The notes: generated from the letters alone by a model not told the origin. DNA of 56,619 bases from Nitrospirota bacterium (GCA_014874185.1 JACWAF010000018.1:1-56619); one strand, 5' to 3'; counted from the first letter of the stretch, positions 16,274-25,647 are shown. Program-made: numbers and translations.

Positions 16274-17947
16274 TTATTTTTTAGTAATTTTTTGAATCAA
16301 CTCATCTGGCGTCAGTTTCTCGGTCGCCTTCGTCCGTCTGGTCTTCAATTCCACAAGGCCCTCTTTAAGGTTCCTCTCCCCGACTATGACCTGCATGGGT
16401 ATGCCGATGAGGTCCGCGTCCTTGAACTTCACGCCAGCCCGCTCGTCCCGGTCGTCCATGAGCACGTCAAGGCCAGCCTCATGAAGCTCTTTATAGAGCC
16501 TCTCGGCAGTCTGCGCCACCTCGGCGGCTTCGGAGGGGACTATAATAACCTCCACATCGAAGGGCGCGATGGCGCCGGGCCAGATGATGCCGTCCTTGTC
16601 GTAGTTCTGCTCGATCGCGGCCGCGGCGATACGCGCCGGGCCTATGCCGTAGCTTCCCATTATGACGGGCTTCTCCTGGCCGTTTTCGTCCAGGTACATG
16701 GCGCCAAGCGGGACGGAGTACTTTGTGCCAAGCTGAAAGATGTTTCCTATCTCTATTGCCTGCTCTATGCGCACGGGGGTGCCGCATCCGGGGCATTTCT
16801 CCCCGGCCCTGGCCTTGTGGATGTCATGCCACTCGGCCTGAAAATGCTCCCCTGCTTTTATGCCGGTCTTGTGATAGTCCTTCTTGTTCGCGCCGCTTAT
16901 GTAAGAGCCCGTCTGGAGGGCGGGGTCTGCAATGGTCCTTATCTTATGCCCCATCGGGCCTATGAAGCCCGCCTCCACGCCCAGGGCCTCCCGCACTTCG
17001 TCCTTTGTGGCCGGCCTGTGCGGGCCGGTTATCTTCGAGAGCTTTTTTTCATGAAGTCCGTGGTCCCCTCTTACAAGCGCCAGGACGGGGCCGTTTTCAG
17101 AGATTACCAGGATGCTCTTTATGAAATTTTCGGGTTTTTTCTTGAAGAAATGGCTTACCTCTTCAACCGTCCTCCGGTTGGGGGTATGCACCTCTTCGAA
17201 GGGCATCTCCTCTTTTCCCGCCGGCTCGGGGAGAGTGACCGCAAGCTCCACGTTGGCCGCGTAGCCGCATTTATCACATAAAACTATTTCGTCCTCCCCG
17301 GCGGGGCTTGGGGCCATGAACTCGTGCGCCATGCCGCCCCCCATCATGCCGGGGTCGGAGAGCACCTGGTGGAACTTCAGCCCGCAGCGGGAGAATATCC
17401 TTTGATAGGCCCCGGCGTGAAGCTCGTAGCTTTTTAGCAGCCCTTCCTGGCCGGCGTCGAAGCTGTAGCTGTCTTTCATTATGAATTCGCGCGTGCGGAG
17501 TATGCCGCTTTTGGGCCTGGCCTCGTCGCGGAGCTTCGTCTGTATCTGATACCACATCTGGGGCAGCTGGCGGTAGGAGCGTATCTCGCGGGCGGCAAGC
17601 CACGTCATTATCTCTTCGTGCGTCATGCCAAGGCACATCTCCCTGCCCGTGCGGTCCTTCAGCCTGAACATCTCTTCTTTGATCTCATGCCACCTGCCGG
17701 TTGCCTCCCAGGGTTCGGAAGGCTGCAATACGGGCATGGAGACTTCCTGGGCGCCTATCCCGTCCATTTCTTCCCGCAGGATCCTGTTTATCTTCGTCAT
17801 TACCCTCTGTCCAAGGGGCAGAAGGATGTACAGCCCGGCCGCAAGCTGCCTTACGTATCCCGCGCGGAGCATCAGCCGGTGGCTTTCGGCCGTGGCCTCC
17901 GAGGGGTTTTCACGCATAGTGGGTATGAAAGCACTGGTAAATCTCAT
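16274..17947 (-). CDS. proS: Prolyl-tRNA synthetase with editing domain
   Basis: This 557-aa class II synthetase charges tRNA-Pro. N-terminal catalytic motifs include QLAAGLYILLPLGQRVM and RDEARPKSGILRTREFIMKD (motif 2). Motif 3 is GSYGIGPARIAAAAIEQ. The bacterial INS editing domain lies between motifs 2 and 3 (about residues 220-370; FFKKKPENFIKSILVI, then LVRGDHGLHEKKLSKITG). It removes mischarged alanine. The C-terminal anticodon domain holds DVEVIIVP and GIPMQVIVGERNLKEG. I chose the ATG at 17947 (MRFTSAFIPTMRENP) behind GGAGGCGCGA. It is divergent from trxA. Confidence 0.96.
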   Translation of the reverse strand: MRFTSAFIPTMRENPSEATAESHRLMLRAGYVRQLAAGLYILLPLGQRVMTKINRILREEMDGIGAQEVSMPVLQPSEPWEATGRWHEIKEEMFRLKDRTGREMCLGMTHEEIMTWLAAREIRSYRQLPQMWYQIQTKLRDEARPKSGILRTREFIMKDSYSFDAGQEGLLKSYELHAGAYQRIFSRCGLKFHQVLSDPGMMGGGMAHEFMAPSPAGEDEIVLCDKCGYAANVELAVTLPEPAGKEEMPFEEVHTPNRRTVEEVSHFFKKKPENFIKSILVISENGPVLALVRGDHGLHEKKLSKITGPHRPATKDEVREALGVEAGFIGPMGHKIRTIADPALQTGSYISGANKKDYHKTGIKAGEHFQAEWHDIHKARAGEKCPGCGTPVRIEQAIEIGNIFQLGTKYSVPLGAMYLDENGQEKPVIMGSYGIGPARIAAAAIEQNYDKDGIIWPGAIAPFDVEVIIVPSEAAEVAQTAERLYKELHEAGLDVLMDDRDERAGVKFKDADLIGIPMQVIVGERNLKEGLVELKTRRTKATEKLTPDELIQKITKK

Positions 17948-17989
17948 TCGCGCCTCCGCTAAAGGCCTTTTAATGTTATCAAGTTTTTT

Positions 17990-17997
17990 ATTATAAT
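17990..17997. promoter_or_regulatory. Bidirectional -10 element between proS and trxA
   Basis: ATTATAAT is its own reverse complement and gives a TATAAT on both strands inside an AT-rich block. It could serve proS (leader about 36 bases) and trxA. Neither direction has a good -35. Confidence 0.4.
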
Positions 17998-18064
17998 ATA
18001 AAACATGCCGTGGAACGACATCGAGCGTTATCAATAATACGCGGATTAATTAAAGGAGGACATA

Positions 18065-18397
18065 ATGGCTGAGGGCGTTCTTCATGTTACAACGGCTACA
18101 TGGGAGCAGGAGGTGCTCAAGGCGGACGGCCTGGTACTGGTGGATTTCTGGGCGGCCTGGTGCGGCCCCTGCCGCATCATAGCCCCAACGGTAGAAGAGC
18201 TGGCGGGCGAGTACGCGGGCAAGCTGAAAGTGGCGAAGCTCAACACGGACGAGAACCCCGAGATAGCAAGCCGCTACAAGATAATGGGCATCCCCACCCT
18301 GATCTTCTTCAGGAAAGGCGAAAAGGCTGACCAGATAGTGGGTGCAGTCCCCAAGCCTCAGCTCAAGGCCAAGATAGACGCTCTCCTCGCCTCCTGA
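18065..18397 (+). CDS. trxA: Thioredoxin
   Basis: This 110-aa protein is a standard cytoplasmic thioredoxin, reducing protein disulfides. The active site FWAAWCGPCRIIAP contains WCGPC. The conserved cis-Pro motif GIPTLIFFRKGEK and the closing GAVPKPQLKAKIDALL are present. AAAGGAGGACATA precedes the ATG. A TlpA-like lipoprotein gene follows after 8 bases, so a cytoplasmic and an exported thiol protein are made together. Confidence 0.95.
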   Translation: MAEGVLHVTTATWEQEVLKADGLVLVDFWAAWCGPCRIIAPTVEELAGEYAGKLKVAKLNTDENPEIASRYKIMGIPTLIFFRKGEKADQIVGAVPKPQLKAKIDALLAS

Positions 18398-18405
18398 GGT
18401 GATTT

Positions 18406-18924
18406 TTGAGAAAGTCATTATTGGTTTTTCTCGCCCTGGTTGCGGCCGCCCTCCTGATGGCGAGCTGCAAGAAGGGGGAGCAGCAGTCCTCCGCGAGCGA
18501 TAAAGCCCCGGATTTTACCCTCACGGATGTTAACGGACAGGCTTACAGCCTCTCCGCTCTCAGAGGCAAAGTGGTCCTCATGGATTTCTGGGCCACGTGG
18601 TGCCCCCCGTGCCGGATGTCCGTGCCGGAGCTTAACAAGGTTTACGAGGCGTTCAAGGGAAAGGATTTTGTCCTGATCGCCATTTCCGCCGACGATTACG
18701 GGCCGGGCCTTGTAAGCAAGCTGAAGGCCTTCGGCAAAAAGCACGGCGTGGAATACCCCATGCTTCCGGACAGCATGGGTGTGGCCGATATGTACCATGT
18801 GGATGGGTTGCCGCAATCCTTCCTTATAAATAAGGACGGGTTTATAGTGGACCGCCACATGGGTTATTACCCGGATATGGCAAGCTCTTATGAAACTGAA
18901 ATAAACCAGCTTTTAGGGAAGTGA
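18406..18924 (+). CDS. TlpA/ResA-like thiol-disulfide lipoprotein
   Basis: This 172-aa protein has a lipoprotein signal (LLVFLALVAAALLMASC, lipidated Cys about residue 21) followed by a thioredoxin-fold domain with DFWATWCPPCRMSVPE. The WCPPC site and the preceding APDFTLTDVNGQAYSLSALR are typical of TlpA/ResA proteins, which reduce exported thiols, for example apocytochrome c. It would be anchored facing the periplasm. With a six-heme cytochrome and a heme sensor in the window, a role in cytochrome maturation is plausible but not shown. The start is TTG at 18406 behind GAGGTGAT. Confidence 0.85.
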   Translation: MRKSLLVFLALVAAALLMASCKKGEQQSSASDKAPDFTLTDVNGQAYSLSALRGKVVLMDFWATWCPPCRMSVPELNKVYEAFKGKDFVLIAISADDYGPGLVSKLKAFGKKHGVEYPMLPDSMGVADMYHVDGLPQSFLINKDGFIVDRHMGYYPDMASSYETEINQLLGK

Positions 18925-18931
18925 TTTTTTA

Positions 18932-20254
18932 ATGCTCGACAGCCTAAGCGAAAAATTAGAAGGCATATTCAAAAAACTTAAGGGCAAGGGGCTCCTCAAG
19001 GAGCAGGACATAGACCTCGCCCTTAAAGAGGTCAGGGTGGCCCTGCTTGAAGCCGACGTGAACTTCCGCGTGGTGAAGGACTTTATCCAGGGCCTGCGCG
19101 AGAAGGCCGTGGGCAAGGAGGTCCTTGACAGCCTGACCCCCGGCCAGCAGGTGATAAAGATAGTGCACGCCGAACTCTGCACCCTGCTTGGGGGCGCGGA
19201 CAACAGGATTAAGCTCTCCCCCAATCCGCCCACATTGATAATGATGGTGGGCCTGCAAGGCTCCGGCAAGACCACCACATCGGCCAAGCTTGCCCGTATG
19301 TACAAGCGCGAGGGCAGAAGGCCCCTTCTTGCCGCGGCAGACCTCCAGAGGCCTGCCGCAATAGACCAGCTTATCACCCTTGGCGGCCAGCTGGACGTGC
19401 CCGTCTACTATTCACGCGAGACAAAGTCCCCCGCCGCTGTCTCGCAGGAGGCCCTCAAGAAGGCGAAGCTGGAGGGCAGGGACATAGTGATACTGGATAC
19501 CGCCGGGCGGCTCCATATAGACGAATCCCTGATGCAGGAGTTGAAGGACATCAAGGCCAAGACTCCCCCGAACGAGACCCTTCTGGTGGCGGACGCCATG
19601 ACCGGCCAGGAGGCCGTGAACATCGCAAAGAACTTCAACGAGGCCATCGGTCTTGACGGCGTGGTGCTCACCAAGATGGACGGCGACGCCCGGGGCGGCG
19701 CGGCCCTCTCCATAAAGGCCGTGACCGGGAGGCCGATAAAGCTCATAGGCATGGGCGAGAAGCTGGACATGCTGGAGCAGTTCTACCCCGAAAGGCTGGC
19801 CTCGCGCATCCTGGGGATGGGCGACGTCCTCTCTTTGATAGAGAAGGCCCAGCAGGACTATGACCAGAAAGAGGCCGAAAAGCTCTCCAGAAAGATAATG
19901 TCCGAGGGCTTCACGTTCGAGGACCTGAGGGACCAGCTTAAAAAGATCCGCGGCATGGGTTCCATAGAAAGCCTTCTAAGCATGATACCCGGAATGGGCG
20001 CAAAGCTCCGCGGCGTGAAGGTGGACGAGAAGGAGTTCGTAAAGATAGAGGCCATAATAAACTCCATGACCCTCAGGGAGCGGGCCAATCACAACCTCCT
20101 GAACGGAAGCCGCAGGAAGCGCATAGCCGACGGAAGCGGCACCAGCATAGCAGAAGTGAACCGGGTGATAAAGCAGTACCTCGAGATGAAGAAGATGCTC
20201 AAGATGTTCAAGGGCGGCAAGGGGCTGAGACTTCCCAAGATAATGCCGTTCTAA
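18932..20254 (+). CDS. ffh: Signal recognition particle GTPase Ffh
   Basis: This 440-aa SRP54-type protein targets membrane proteins to the Sec translocon with 4.5S RNA and FtsY. The N domain is residues 1-85, with the ALLEADVNFRVVKDF motif. The G domain has G1 GLQGSGKTTTSAKLA, DLQRPAAIDQL, DTAGRLHIDE, TKMDGDARGGAALS and GMGEKLDMLEQFYP. The M domain (about 300-440) has GMGSIESLLSMIPGM and SRRKRIADGSGTSI. It usually precedes rpsP; here a histidine kinase follows after 174 bases that contain only GC-rich hairpin potential. It begins 8 bases after the lipoprotein gene. Confidence 0.97.
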   Translation: MLDSLSEKLEGIFKKLKGKGLLKEQDIDLALKEVRVALLEADVNFRVVKDFIQGLREKAVGKEVLDSLTPGQQVIKIVHAELCTLLGGADNRIKLSPNPPTLIMMVGLQGSGKTTTSAKLARMYKREGRRPLLAAADLQRPAAIDQLITLGGQLDVPVYYSRETKSPAAVSQEALKKAKLEGRDIVILDTAGRLHIDESLMQELKDIKAKTPPNETLLVADAMTGQEAVNIAKNFNEAIGLDGVVLTKMDGDARGGAALSIKAVTGRPIKLIGMGEKLDMLEQFYPERLASRILGMGDVLSLIEKAQQDYDQKEAEKLSRKIMSEGFTFEDLRDQLKKIRGMGSIESLLSMIPGMGAKLRGVKVDEKEFVKIEAIINSMTLRERANHNLLNGSRRKRIADGSGTSIAEVNRVIKQYLEMKKMLKMFKGGKGLRLPKIMPF

Positions 20255-20428
20255 TGCCAGGCGGGCGCTTTCCGGGGCGCTTCCGGGGACCCTGCCGCCT
20301 TGCGCTTCCGCATATCAGCCTCATCTTCCGTCCGGCAAGAGTAAACTCCGCTTAAAAATCAGGTTTGAAGACGGGCTTTAAGGTTGTAAACTTCAAAAAG
20401 GGAACGGGCGATTGAGCCGGAGGAAGCC

Positions 20429-21484
20429 GTGAAGAGGAAATATGCCTTTGTCCTGGTTGTAATTTTCGTTCTGCTTATAACCTATCTCCATTACTCCACC
20501 CTGCCCAGGATATATTCGCTGCACAGCACGTACAAGGAATTCTACTACATACCCATTTTCATGGCCGCAATAGCATACGGAACGAGAGGGTCCCTGCTTG
20601 TCTACTTGATGGTGCTCGTTTTCGATATGCCTTTCGTCCTCATCGGCTGGACCGGCGTATTCACCCTGGAGGTGGTCAGGCTTTTGCATCTGATATTGCA
20701 GGGCATTTTTGCCGTTCTTGCGGGCCTTCTGGCTGACCGGGAGAAGCGGATGAGAGAGCAGGTCGAGAAGGACAGGTATCTGGCGGGGCTTGGGCAGGCC
20801 TCCGCGGCAATTGTGCACGACCTCAGAAATCCGCTGCTTACCATAACCGGGTTTGCGAAACGCCTGCAGGAACACAGGACTGAACCGGATGCGGCGCTGC
20901 GGGAGATAATGGACGCGGCCCAGAGCATGCAGGAGATCATTGTGGACGTGCTCGATTTCTCGAAGCCGCCAAAGCTGGACCTGAAAAGGCAGGATTTGCG
21001 GGAGGTGGTCGCCAGGGCCTGCGAGCACAGCCAGGAAAAAGCAAAGCTTGAAGGAGTGGCCCTGAAAACCAGCCTGCCTCAAACCCCGCAGTTTGTACTG
21101 CTTGACGCCTTTCAGATGGAGAGGGCCATTGTGAATTTCATAAACAACTCGATCGAGGCCTCCCGCAAGGGCCAGGAAGTAATGGTCTTCCTGAAAGCCG
21201 GGCGGACTGGTCCGGCCATTCTGATAAGAGACCGGGGCGTGGGAATGGACAAAAATACAGTGAGTAATCTCTTTGTCCCGTTCTACACGAAAAAAAAGGG
21301 CGGGACCGGCTTGGGCATGTCCATAGCCAAGAAGGTCATCGACGGACACGGAGGGGAAATCCACATCCATTCCAAACCCGGTGCTGGTACTGAGGTCAGT
21401 GTCGAACTGCCCCTCCAGGTCCCGGGGGAAATCCGGCCTCCGAAAAAAGGACGGGCCGGCAAACCGCAGAGGCCGCAGGCTTGA
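20429..21484 (+). CDS. Membrane histidine kinase
   Basis: This 351-aa sensor kinase starts with about four membrane segments (residues 7-100: FVLVVIFVLLITYLHYS, FYYIPIFMAAIAYG, LLVYLMVLVFDMPFVLIGW and LLHLILQGIFAVLAGLL) and no periplasmic sensor loop of size. The dimerisation box is SAAIVHDLRNPLLTITGFAK, with the phospho-accepting His in V-H-D-L-R. The ATPase domain has N box VNFINNSIEAS, G1 IRDRGVGMD, F box FVPFYTKKKGG and G2 GTGLGMSIAKK. The start is GTG at 20429 behind GGAGGAAGCC. No response regulator is adjacent. The stop overlaps the next gene in TTGA. Confidence 0.88.
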   Translation: MKRKYAFVLVVIFVLLITYLHYSTLPRIYSLHSTYKEFYYIPIFMAAIAYGTRGSLLVYLMVLVFDMPFVLIGWTGVFTLEVVRLLHLILQGIFAVLAGLLADREKRMREQVEKDRYLAGLGQASAAIVHDLRNPLLTITGFAKRLQEHRTEPDAALREIMDAAQSMQEIIVDVLDFSKPPKLDLKRQDLREVVARACEHSQEKAKLEGVALKTSLPQTPQFVLLDAFQMERAIVNFINNSIEASRKGQEVMVFLKAGRTGPAILIRDRGVGMDKNTVSNLFVPFYTKKKGGTGLGMSIAKKVIDGHGGEIHIHSKPGAGTEVSVELPLQVPGEIRPPKKGRAGKPQRPQA

Positions 21485-23208
21485 TCGTATTCAGGAAGAA
21501 CGACCGTGAGAGGGGCCCTGGCGAGTTCATCCAGCGGCTCTCCCTTATTGCCGGGGAGCTTGAGAAGGACCCGCTTGACCGGGAAAGGGCGCGGGACCTG
21601 CTTATAGAGACGGGGGAGTTCGAAGCCGCGATAGCGGATTCGCTCTTCAGGCACGAGGACTCCCAAAACCGGCTCACCCGCACCCTGCGCACCGTCAGCC
21701 TGCTTGCCGGGGGCGTTTTTCTCAGCGCCCTCCGGAGGCGGGTGGAGGGGGCCGGGTATTTCCTCATGATGTTCAGTCGCGCGCTGGACGCCGTGCGCCC
21801 GTTCAGGGTTCCGCAGAGGCTCGCGGCTCGCATCCCTGAGGGCTATGCGCATTACGGGCTGTATCCGGAGATGTACGTGAAAGCGGCTGAGGATTTTTTG
21901 CGCGATAACAGCCCAGCCCGCGCTGTCGTAATCGGTATAAGGAGCATCGGGACCAGCCTTTCTGCCGCGGTCTCAGCCGTCCTCCAGGAGGCCGGATGCG
22001 AGGTCTGGTCTTTTACAATAAGGCCCAGGGGCCATCCTTTTAACAGGGAAGTGATCGCATCCGAGGAGCTGAAGCGCGCCATCGGCCCGTTCATGGCCGG
22101 TCCGTTCCTGATCGCGGATGAGGGGCCTGGCCTCAGCGGCTCAAGCTTTCTTGCCGTGGTGGACTTCCTGCTTTCTATTGGAATCTTTGAAGAAAACATG
22201 GCTTTTTTTCCAAGCCATGCCGGGGAGGGGGCAACATTTCAGTCCGAAGAGGCCGCCCGCAGGTGGGCCGGGCTGAAGAAGTATGTTGCGCCTTTTGAGG
22301 AGGCCGGGGTGCTTGAATTCTCCGCGCCGGATTGCATGGACATCTCGGCTGGCGCATGGAGAGGCAGCCTTTACGGGAGAGAGGAAGAGTACCCGCCCGT
22401 GAACCCGATGCATGAGCAAAGGAAATACCTGCTTATGGACTCCGGTCACGGCGCGGGCGATAACCCCCTGTTTCTGAAATTCCTTGGCTTGGGCCTGTAC
22501 GGCCGGGCTAAATACATAAAAAGCAAAAAGCTGGCGGAGGCAGGTTTCTATCCGCGTACCGAAAGCTTCGAAAACGGTTTTTTGAAACGTGAGTTCGTGC
22601 CCGGCAGTCCGCTTGCTAAAAGCGGTATAAGTAGTGGATTCCTGGAATTCGCGGCGGACTATTTCGCCTTTACAAGAAATAATTTCATGGAAGAGAAGGG
22701 CACTTCATTCGATGAAAATATCGCAATGATACGGGAGAACGTGAAAGACTGCCTCGGCCCCGGATGGGAGAAGGCGCTGGATGCCGTCCAAAAAAAGTTT
22801 TCACATATTCTGGAGGACTCTCTCACATTCAGGATAGACGGCAGGGTATTTCCCCATGAATGGATCAAGACCGGGACGGGTTATATAAAGACGGATTCCG
22901 AATGCCATTATGACGACCAGTTCTTCCCGCGCTCGCAGGAGATGGCTTGGGACATAGCGGCATTTATTGTGGAGTTCGGCCTGGACGGGGGTGCCCGGCG
23001 CTATTTATTGGACGCTTATAAGAAGAAGTCCGGGGATAAACATATTGAAGAAAAACTGCCCTTCTACTTTATCGCCTGTCTCTCATACCGCCTTGCCTAT
23101 TGCGAACTCTCCTCGATGGGGCTTGGCGAAGGCCCCGATGCCGGGAGATTCAGGGCCGCCTGCCGCCGTTACCGTCCCCTGCTTGCGGAATCCCTGGAAT
23201 CGATCTGA
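21481..23208 (+). CDS. Phosphoribosyltransferase-like protein with C-terminal kinase-like region
   Basis: This 575-aa protein is not one I can name. Residues about 145-240 look like a type I PRTase fold: ARAVVIGIRSIGTSLSAAVS, then FLIADEGPGLSGSSFLAVVD in the place of the PRPP loop (DE in place of the usual DD). The C-terminal part (about 300-560) resembles aminoglycoside-phosphotransferase or kinase-like proteins: KYLLMDSGHGAGDNPLFLKF, then FPHEWIKTGTGYIKTD and MAWDIAAFIVEF. The expected catalytic H-G-D reads H-E-W, so activity is doubtful. The start TTG overlaps the histidine kinase stop, implying coupling. Both domain calls are by eye. Confidence 0.6.
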   Translation: MIVFRKNDRERGPGEFIQRLSLIAGELEKDPLDRERARDLLIETGEFEAAIADSLFRHEDSQNRLTRTLRTVSLLAGGVFLSALRRRVEGAGYFLMMFSRALDAVRPFRVPQRLAARIPEGYAHYGLYPEMYVKAAEDFLRDNSPARAVVIGIRSIGTSLSAAVSAVLQEAGCEVWSFTIRPRGHPFNREVIASEELKRAIGPFMAGPFLIADEGPGLSGSSFLAVVDFLLSIGIFEENMAFFPSHAGEGATFQSEEAARRWAGLKKYVAPFEEAGVLEFSAPDCMDISAGAWRGSLYGREEEYPPVNPMHEQRKYLLMDSGHGAGDNPLFLKFLGLGLYGRAKYIKSKKLAEAGFYPRTESFENGFLKREFVPGSPLAKSGISSGFLEFAADYFAFTRNNFMEEKGTSFDENIAMIRENVKDCLGPGWEKALDAVQKKFSHILEDSLTFRIDGRVFPHEWIKTGTGYIKTDSECHYDDQFFPRSQEMAWDIAAFIVEFGLDGGARRYLLDAYKKKSGDKHIEEKLPFYFIACLSYRLAYCELSSMGLGEGPDAGRFRAACRRYRPLLAESLESI

Positions 23209-23283
23209 TTTTTGGTCCGGTCATTGAAAACCGCCTGCAAAAGAATTATTTTAAAGATAGAAAGAAATTCCAAAGGAGATTAA

Positions 23284-24492
23284 ATGGAGAACAAGGAAAA
23301 GCGGACCTCCTATTGCGGCGCATTGGAGACGAAGTATATCTACTTCGACCATAACGCGACCACCCCGATACACCCCGAAGTGAAGGACGCCATGGAGCCC
23401 TTCCTGTGCGAAAAATTCGGAAACCCGTCTTCCGCCCACTGGGCGGGCAAGGACGTGCGGGGCCATATAGATGAAGCAAGGGCCAGGGTTGCGGCCCTGA
23501 TAAACGCAGAGCCTTCGGAGATAATCTTCACAAGCGGCGGCTCGGAGGGCGACAACCTGGCAATTAAGGGCGTCCTTTTCAGGAACCTGAAAAAAGGCGG
23601 CCATATTATCACGACGGCCGTGGAGCATCCTGCCGTGATACGCACCTGCCAGCAGATGGAGCGCTTCGGGTTCGAGGTGACCTATGCCGTGGTGGACGAA
23701 TACGGCAGGCTGGACCCGCGCGAGATAGAAAAGGCGATAAGAAAGGACACGCTGCTCATCTCCGTGATGTACGCCAATAATGAGACCGGCAATCTCTACC
23801 CCGTCCGGGAGATAGCCGCCATTGCCCGCGAGAGGGGAGTTATCTTCCACACGGACGCGGTCCAGGTGGTAGGGAAGCTGCCGGTAGATGTAAAGGAGCT
23901 TGGGGTGGATCTCCTCTCCGCATCCGGTCACAAGTTCAACGCGCCAAAGGGGGTTGGCTTCCAGTACGTGAAGAAGGGGCTTGAGCTGATGCCCCTCATA
24001 AGCGGCGGCCACCAGGAGAGGGGGTATCGCGCGGGCACCGAGAACGTGCCGGGCATAGTCGCCATAGGGAAAGCCTGCGAGATAGCGAAGGACACGATGG
24101 CCGGGAAATCGGCCAGGATAGGCGCGCTCAGGGACAGGCTGGAGAATGCCATCCTGGAGAGGATCCCCGATACAGTGGTAAACGGAAACCGCGAGGACCG
24201 TATCTACAATACGGCCAACGTAAGCTTCAAGTACATAGAGTCCGAGGCCCTGCTTGTGATGCTGGACCTGAACGGCATTGCGGTCTCAACCGGCTCGGCC
24301 TGCTCCTCGGAATTCTCGGAGCCCTCTCACGTCCTTCAGGCAATGCACCTGGACCCGTTATGCTCCAGGGGCGCCCTCCGGATGAGCCTGGGGCTTGGCA
24401 ATACCCGGGAAGAGGTGGACCATGTGGTAGAGGCCCTGGTTGGGCTTGTGGAGAGGCTCAGGCAGATGTCGCCCTTTTACCAGGGCAAGTAG
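23284..24492 (+). CDS. nifS: Cysteine desulfurase (NifS/IscS family)
   Basis: This 402-aa PLP enzyme removes sulfur from cysteine for Fe-S clusters and other sulfur cofactors. Visible motifs are YFDHNATTPIHPEV, FTSGGSEGDNLAIKG, TTAVEHPAV, VMYANNETGNLYPV, HTDAVQVVGK, the PLP lysine in SASGHKFNAPKGVG and the active-site Cys in VSTGSACSSE. The last position and the loop length fit the NifS/IscS group. No nifU, iscU or regulator gene lies next to it, so its scaffold is elsewhere. AAAGGAGATTAA precedes the ATG. It is convergent with the glycan cluster. Confidence 0.93.
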   Translation: MENKEKRTSYCGALETKYIYFDHNATTPIHPEVKDAMEPFLCEKFGNPSSAHWAGKDVRGHIDEARARVAALINAEPSEIIFTSGGSEGDNLAIKGVLFRNLKKGGHIITTAVEHPAVIRTCQQMERFGFEVTYAVVDEYGRLDPREIEKAIRKDTLLISVMYANNETGNLYPVREIAAIARERGVIFHTDAVQVVGKLPVDVKELGVDLLSASGHKFNAPKGVGFQYVKKGLELMPLISGGHQERGYRAGTENVPGIVAIGKACEIAKDTMAGKSARIGALRDRLENAILERIPDTVVNGNREDRIYNTANVSFKYIESEALLVMLDLNGIAVSTGSACSSEFSEPSHVLQAMHLDPLCSRGALRMSLGLGNTREEVDHVVEALVGLVERLRQMSPFYQGK

Positions 24493-24557
24493 GGCAAACC
24501 AAGTGGCCTGAGGCCAAATTCCAGGCCTTGCCTCCGCTAGCTCAGAGGGGTCTGAAG

Positions 24558-25640
24558 TCAAGGCGGGCTAGTGCGCATGCGCGGTTTTACTTCGGATATG
24601 TATTTTTCAAGGGCCTCTGCCCTGTGGGCCGCGGTATGCTCGCGGAGGACCCGCTCCCGGGCCCTTAAGGCAATCTCGTGCCGGAGAGTTTCGGGCCGGT
24701 TCCGGAGGAAGGACAGCACCTCTTCAGGCCCGCTTGCTATCAATATTTCCCTGCCCGGTTCGAATATGGTCTCGATCCCTTTCCAGTAGTCGCTTATTAT
24801 GGAGGTGCCGCAGGCCGCGGCCTCGAAGAGCCGCACGCTCGGCGAATACCCCGCCGCAATCATGTCCGCCCTGGTCACATTCAGGGTGAACCTCTGCCGG
24901 TTGTAAAAACCTTTATGCTCTGAAGGGGGGAGGTGTTCTATCCTCCGGACGTTTTCGGGCCAGCTTATCTCACTTGGATAAAGAGGTCCCGCTACAATAA
25001 AACGGCCTTCTTTCCAGGCCTTTGCGGGCCAGATCAGCATCCGGGTGAGGGCGGGCTGCCTGTCCGCGCTGTATGTGCCTATATAGCCCAGGTCCCATTC
25101 AGGGCAGCTGCCGTTGGGGGAATAATTCTCCGGGTCCGCGGAGCAGTAAAGCACCCTGGCCGCCCTGGCGCCGTATCTGGTTTCAAGGAGATTCAATATC
25201 GGGCCGCCTGTAAACGAGAGATAGAGGTCGAACCTGGGCACAAGCGCGGGCGAAAGATATTCCGTATCGGCATAATTCAGCTTCGAAACCGTAACCGGCG
25301 TGTCTATGTCGTAAAAGGCGGTGAGCCCGTGCGCGGTCTCCAGCACCCATTTGCCTGCTTCCACCCCTTGCGGGACATAAGAACCCAGAATGACAACATC
25401 CGCCTCTTTCACATCGCGCGAATAAAAATCTCTTAACTCTTCCAGAGAGGAATATAACCCCAATCCGCAGTACGGAGGGGAGGCGAGGTCCCGGTTGGCG
25501 GCATACCAGGGGACATCCCTTTCCAGGAAAAGGACATCATGTCCTTTTCTTGAAAGCTCTCTTATTAATCCTCTGTATGTAGTCGCGTGCCCGTTGCCCC
25601 ATGAGGAAGTTATGGAGAGCCCCAGGAATACGAACTTCAT
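24558..25640 (-). CDS. CgeB-family glycosyltransferase
   Basis: This 360-aa protein has the CgeB/GT-B layout. The N-terminal Rossmann half starts MKFVFLGLSITSSWGNGHAT. The C-terminal donor-binding half has WDLGYIGTYSADRQPAL, RFIVAGPLYP, FYNRQRFTLNVTRADMIAAG, then SPSVRLFEAAACGTSIISDY and EPGREILIA. The RLFEAAACGT motif is the usual nucleotide-sugar contact region. It is the last gene of the minus-strand glycan operon, 7 bases after a second CgeB-like gene. Donor and acceptor cannot be read from sequence. Sequence similarity to the two genes before it suggests duplication within the cluster. Confidence 0.82.
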   Translation of the reverse strand: MKFVFLGLSITSSWGNGHATTYRGLIRELSRKGHDVLFLERDVPWYAANRDLASPPYCGLGLYSSLEELRDFYSRDVKEADVVILGSYVPQGVEAGKWVLETAHGLTAFYDIDTPVTVSKLNYADTEYLSPALVPRFDLYLSFTGGPILNLLETRYGARAARVLYCSADPENYSPNGSCPEWDLGYIGTYSADRQPALTRMLIWPAKAWKEGRFIVAGPLYPSEISWPENVRRIEHLPPSEHKGFYNRQRFTLNVTRADMIAAGYSPSVRLFEAAACGTSIISDYWKGIETIFEPGREILIASGPEEVLSFLRNRPETLRHEIALRARERVLREHTAAHRAEALEKYISEVKPRMRTSPP

Positions 25641-25647
25641 ACCAGCT

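Noticed and set aside
16118-17281. 387-aa open frame opposite proS starting in the palindromic repeat
   Set aside because: It begins in a non-coding repeat and is antisense to the complete proS catalytic core.
20255-20428. Small RNA or tRNA between ffh and the histidine kinase
   Set aside because: The gap has GC-rich hairpin potential and a weak TTGAAG/TAAACT pair, but no convincing promoter-terminator unit or tRNA fold.
24493-24557. Terminator between nifS and the glycan cluster
   Set aside because: GGCCTGAGGCC and GGCAA/TTGCC repeats can pair, but no T run follows on either strand, so I did not call one.
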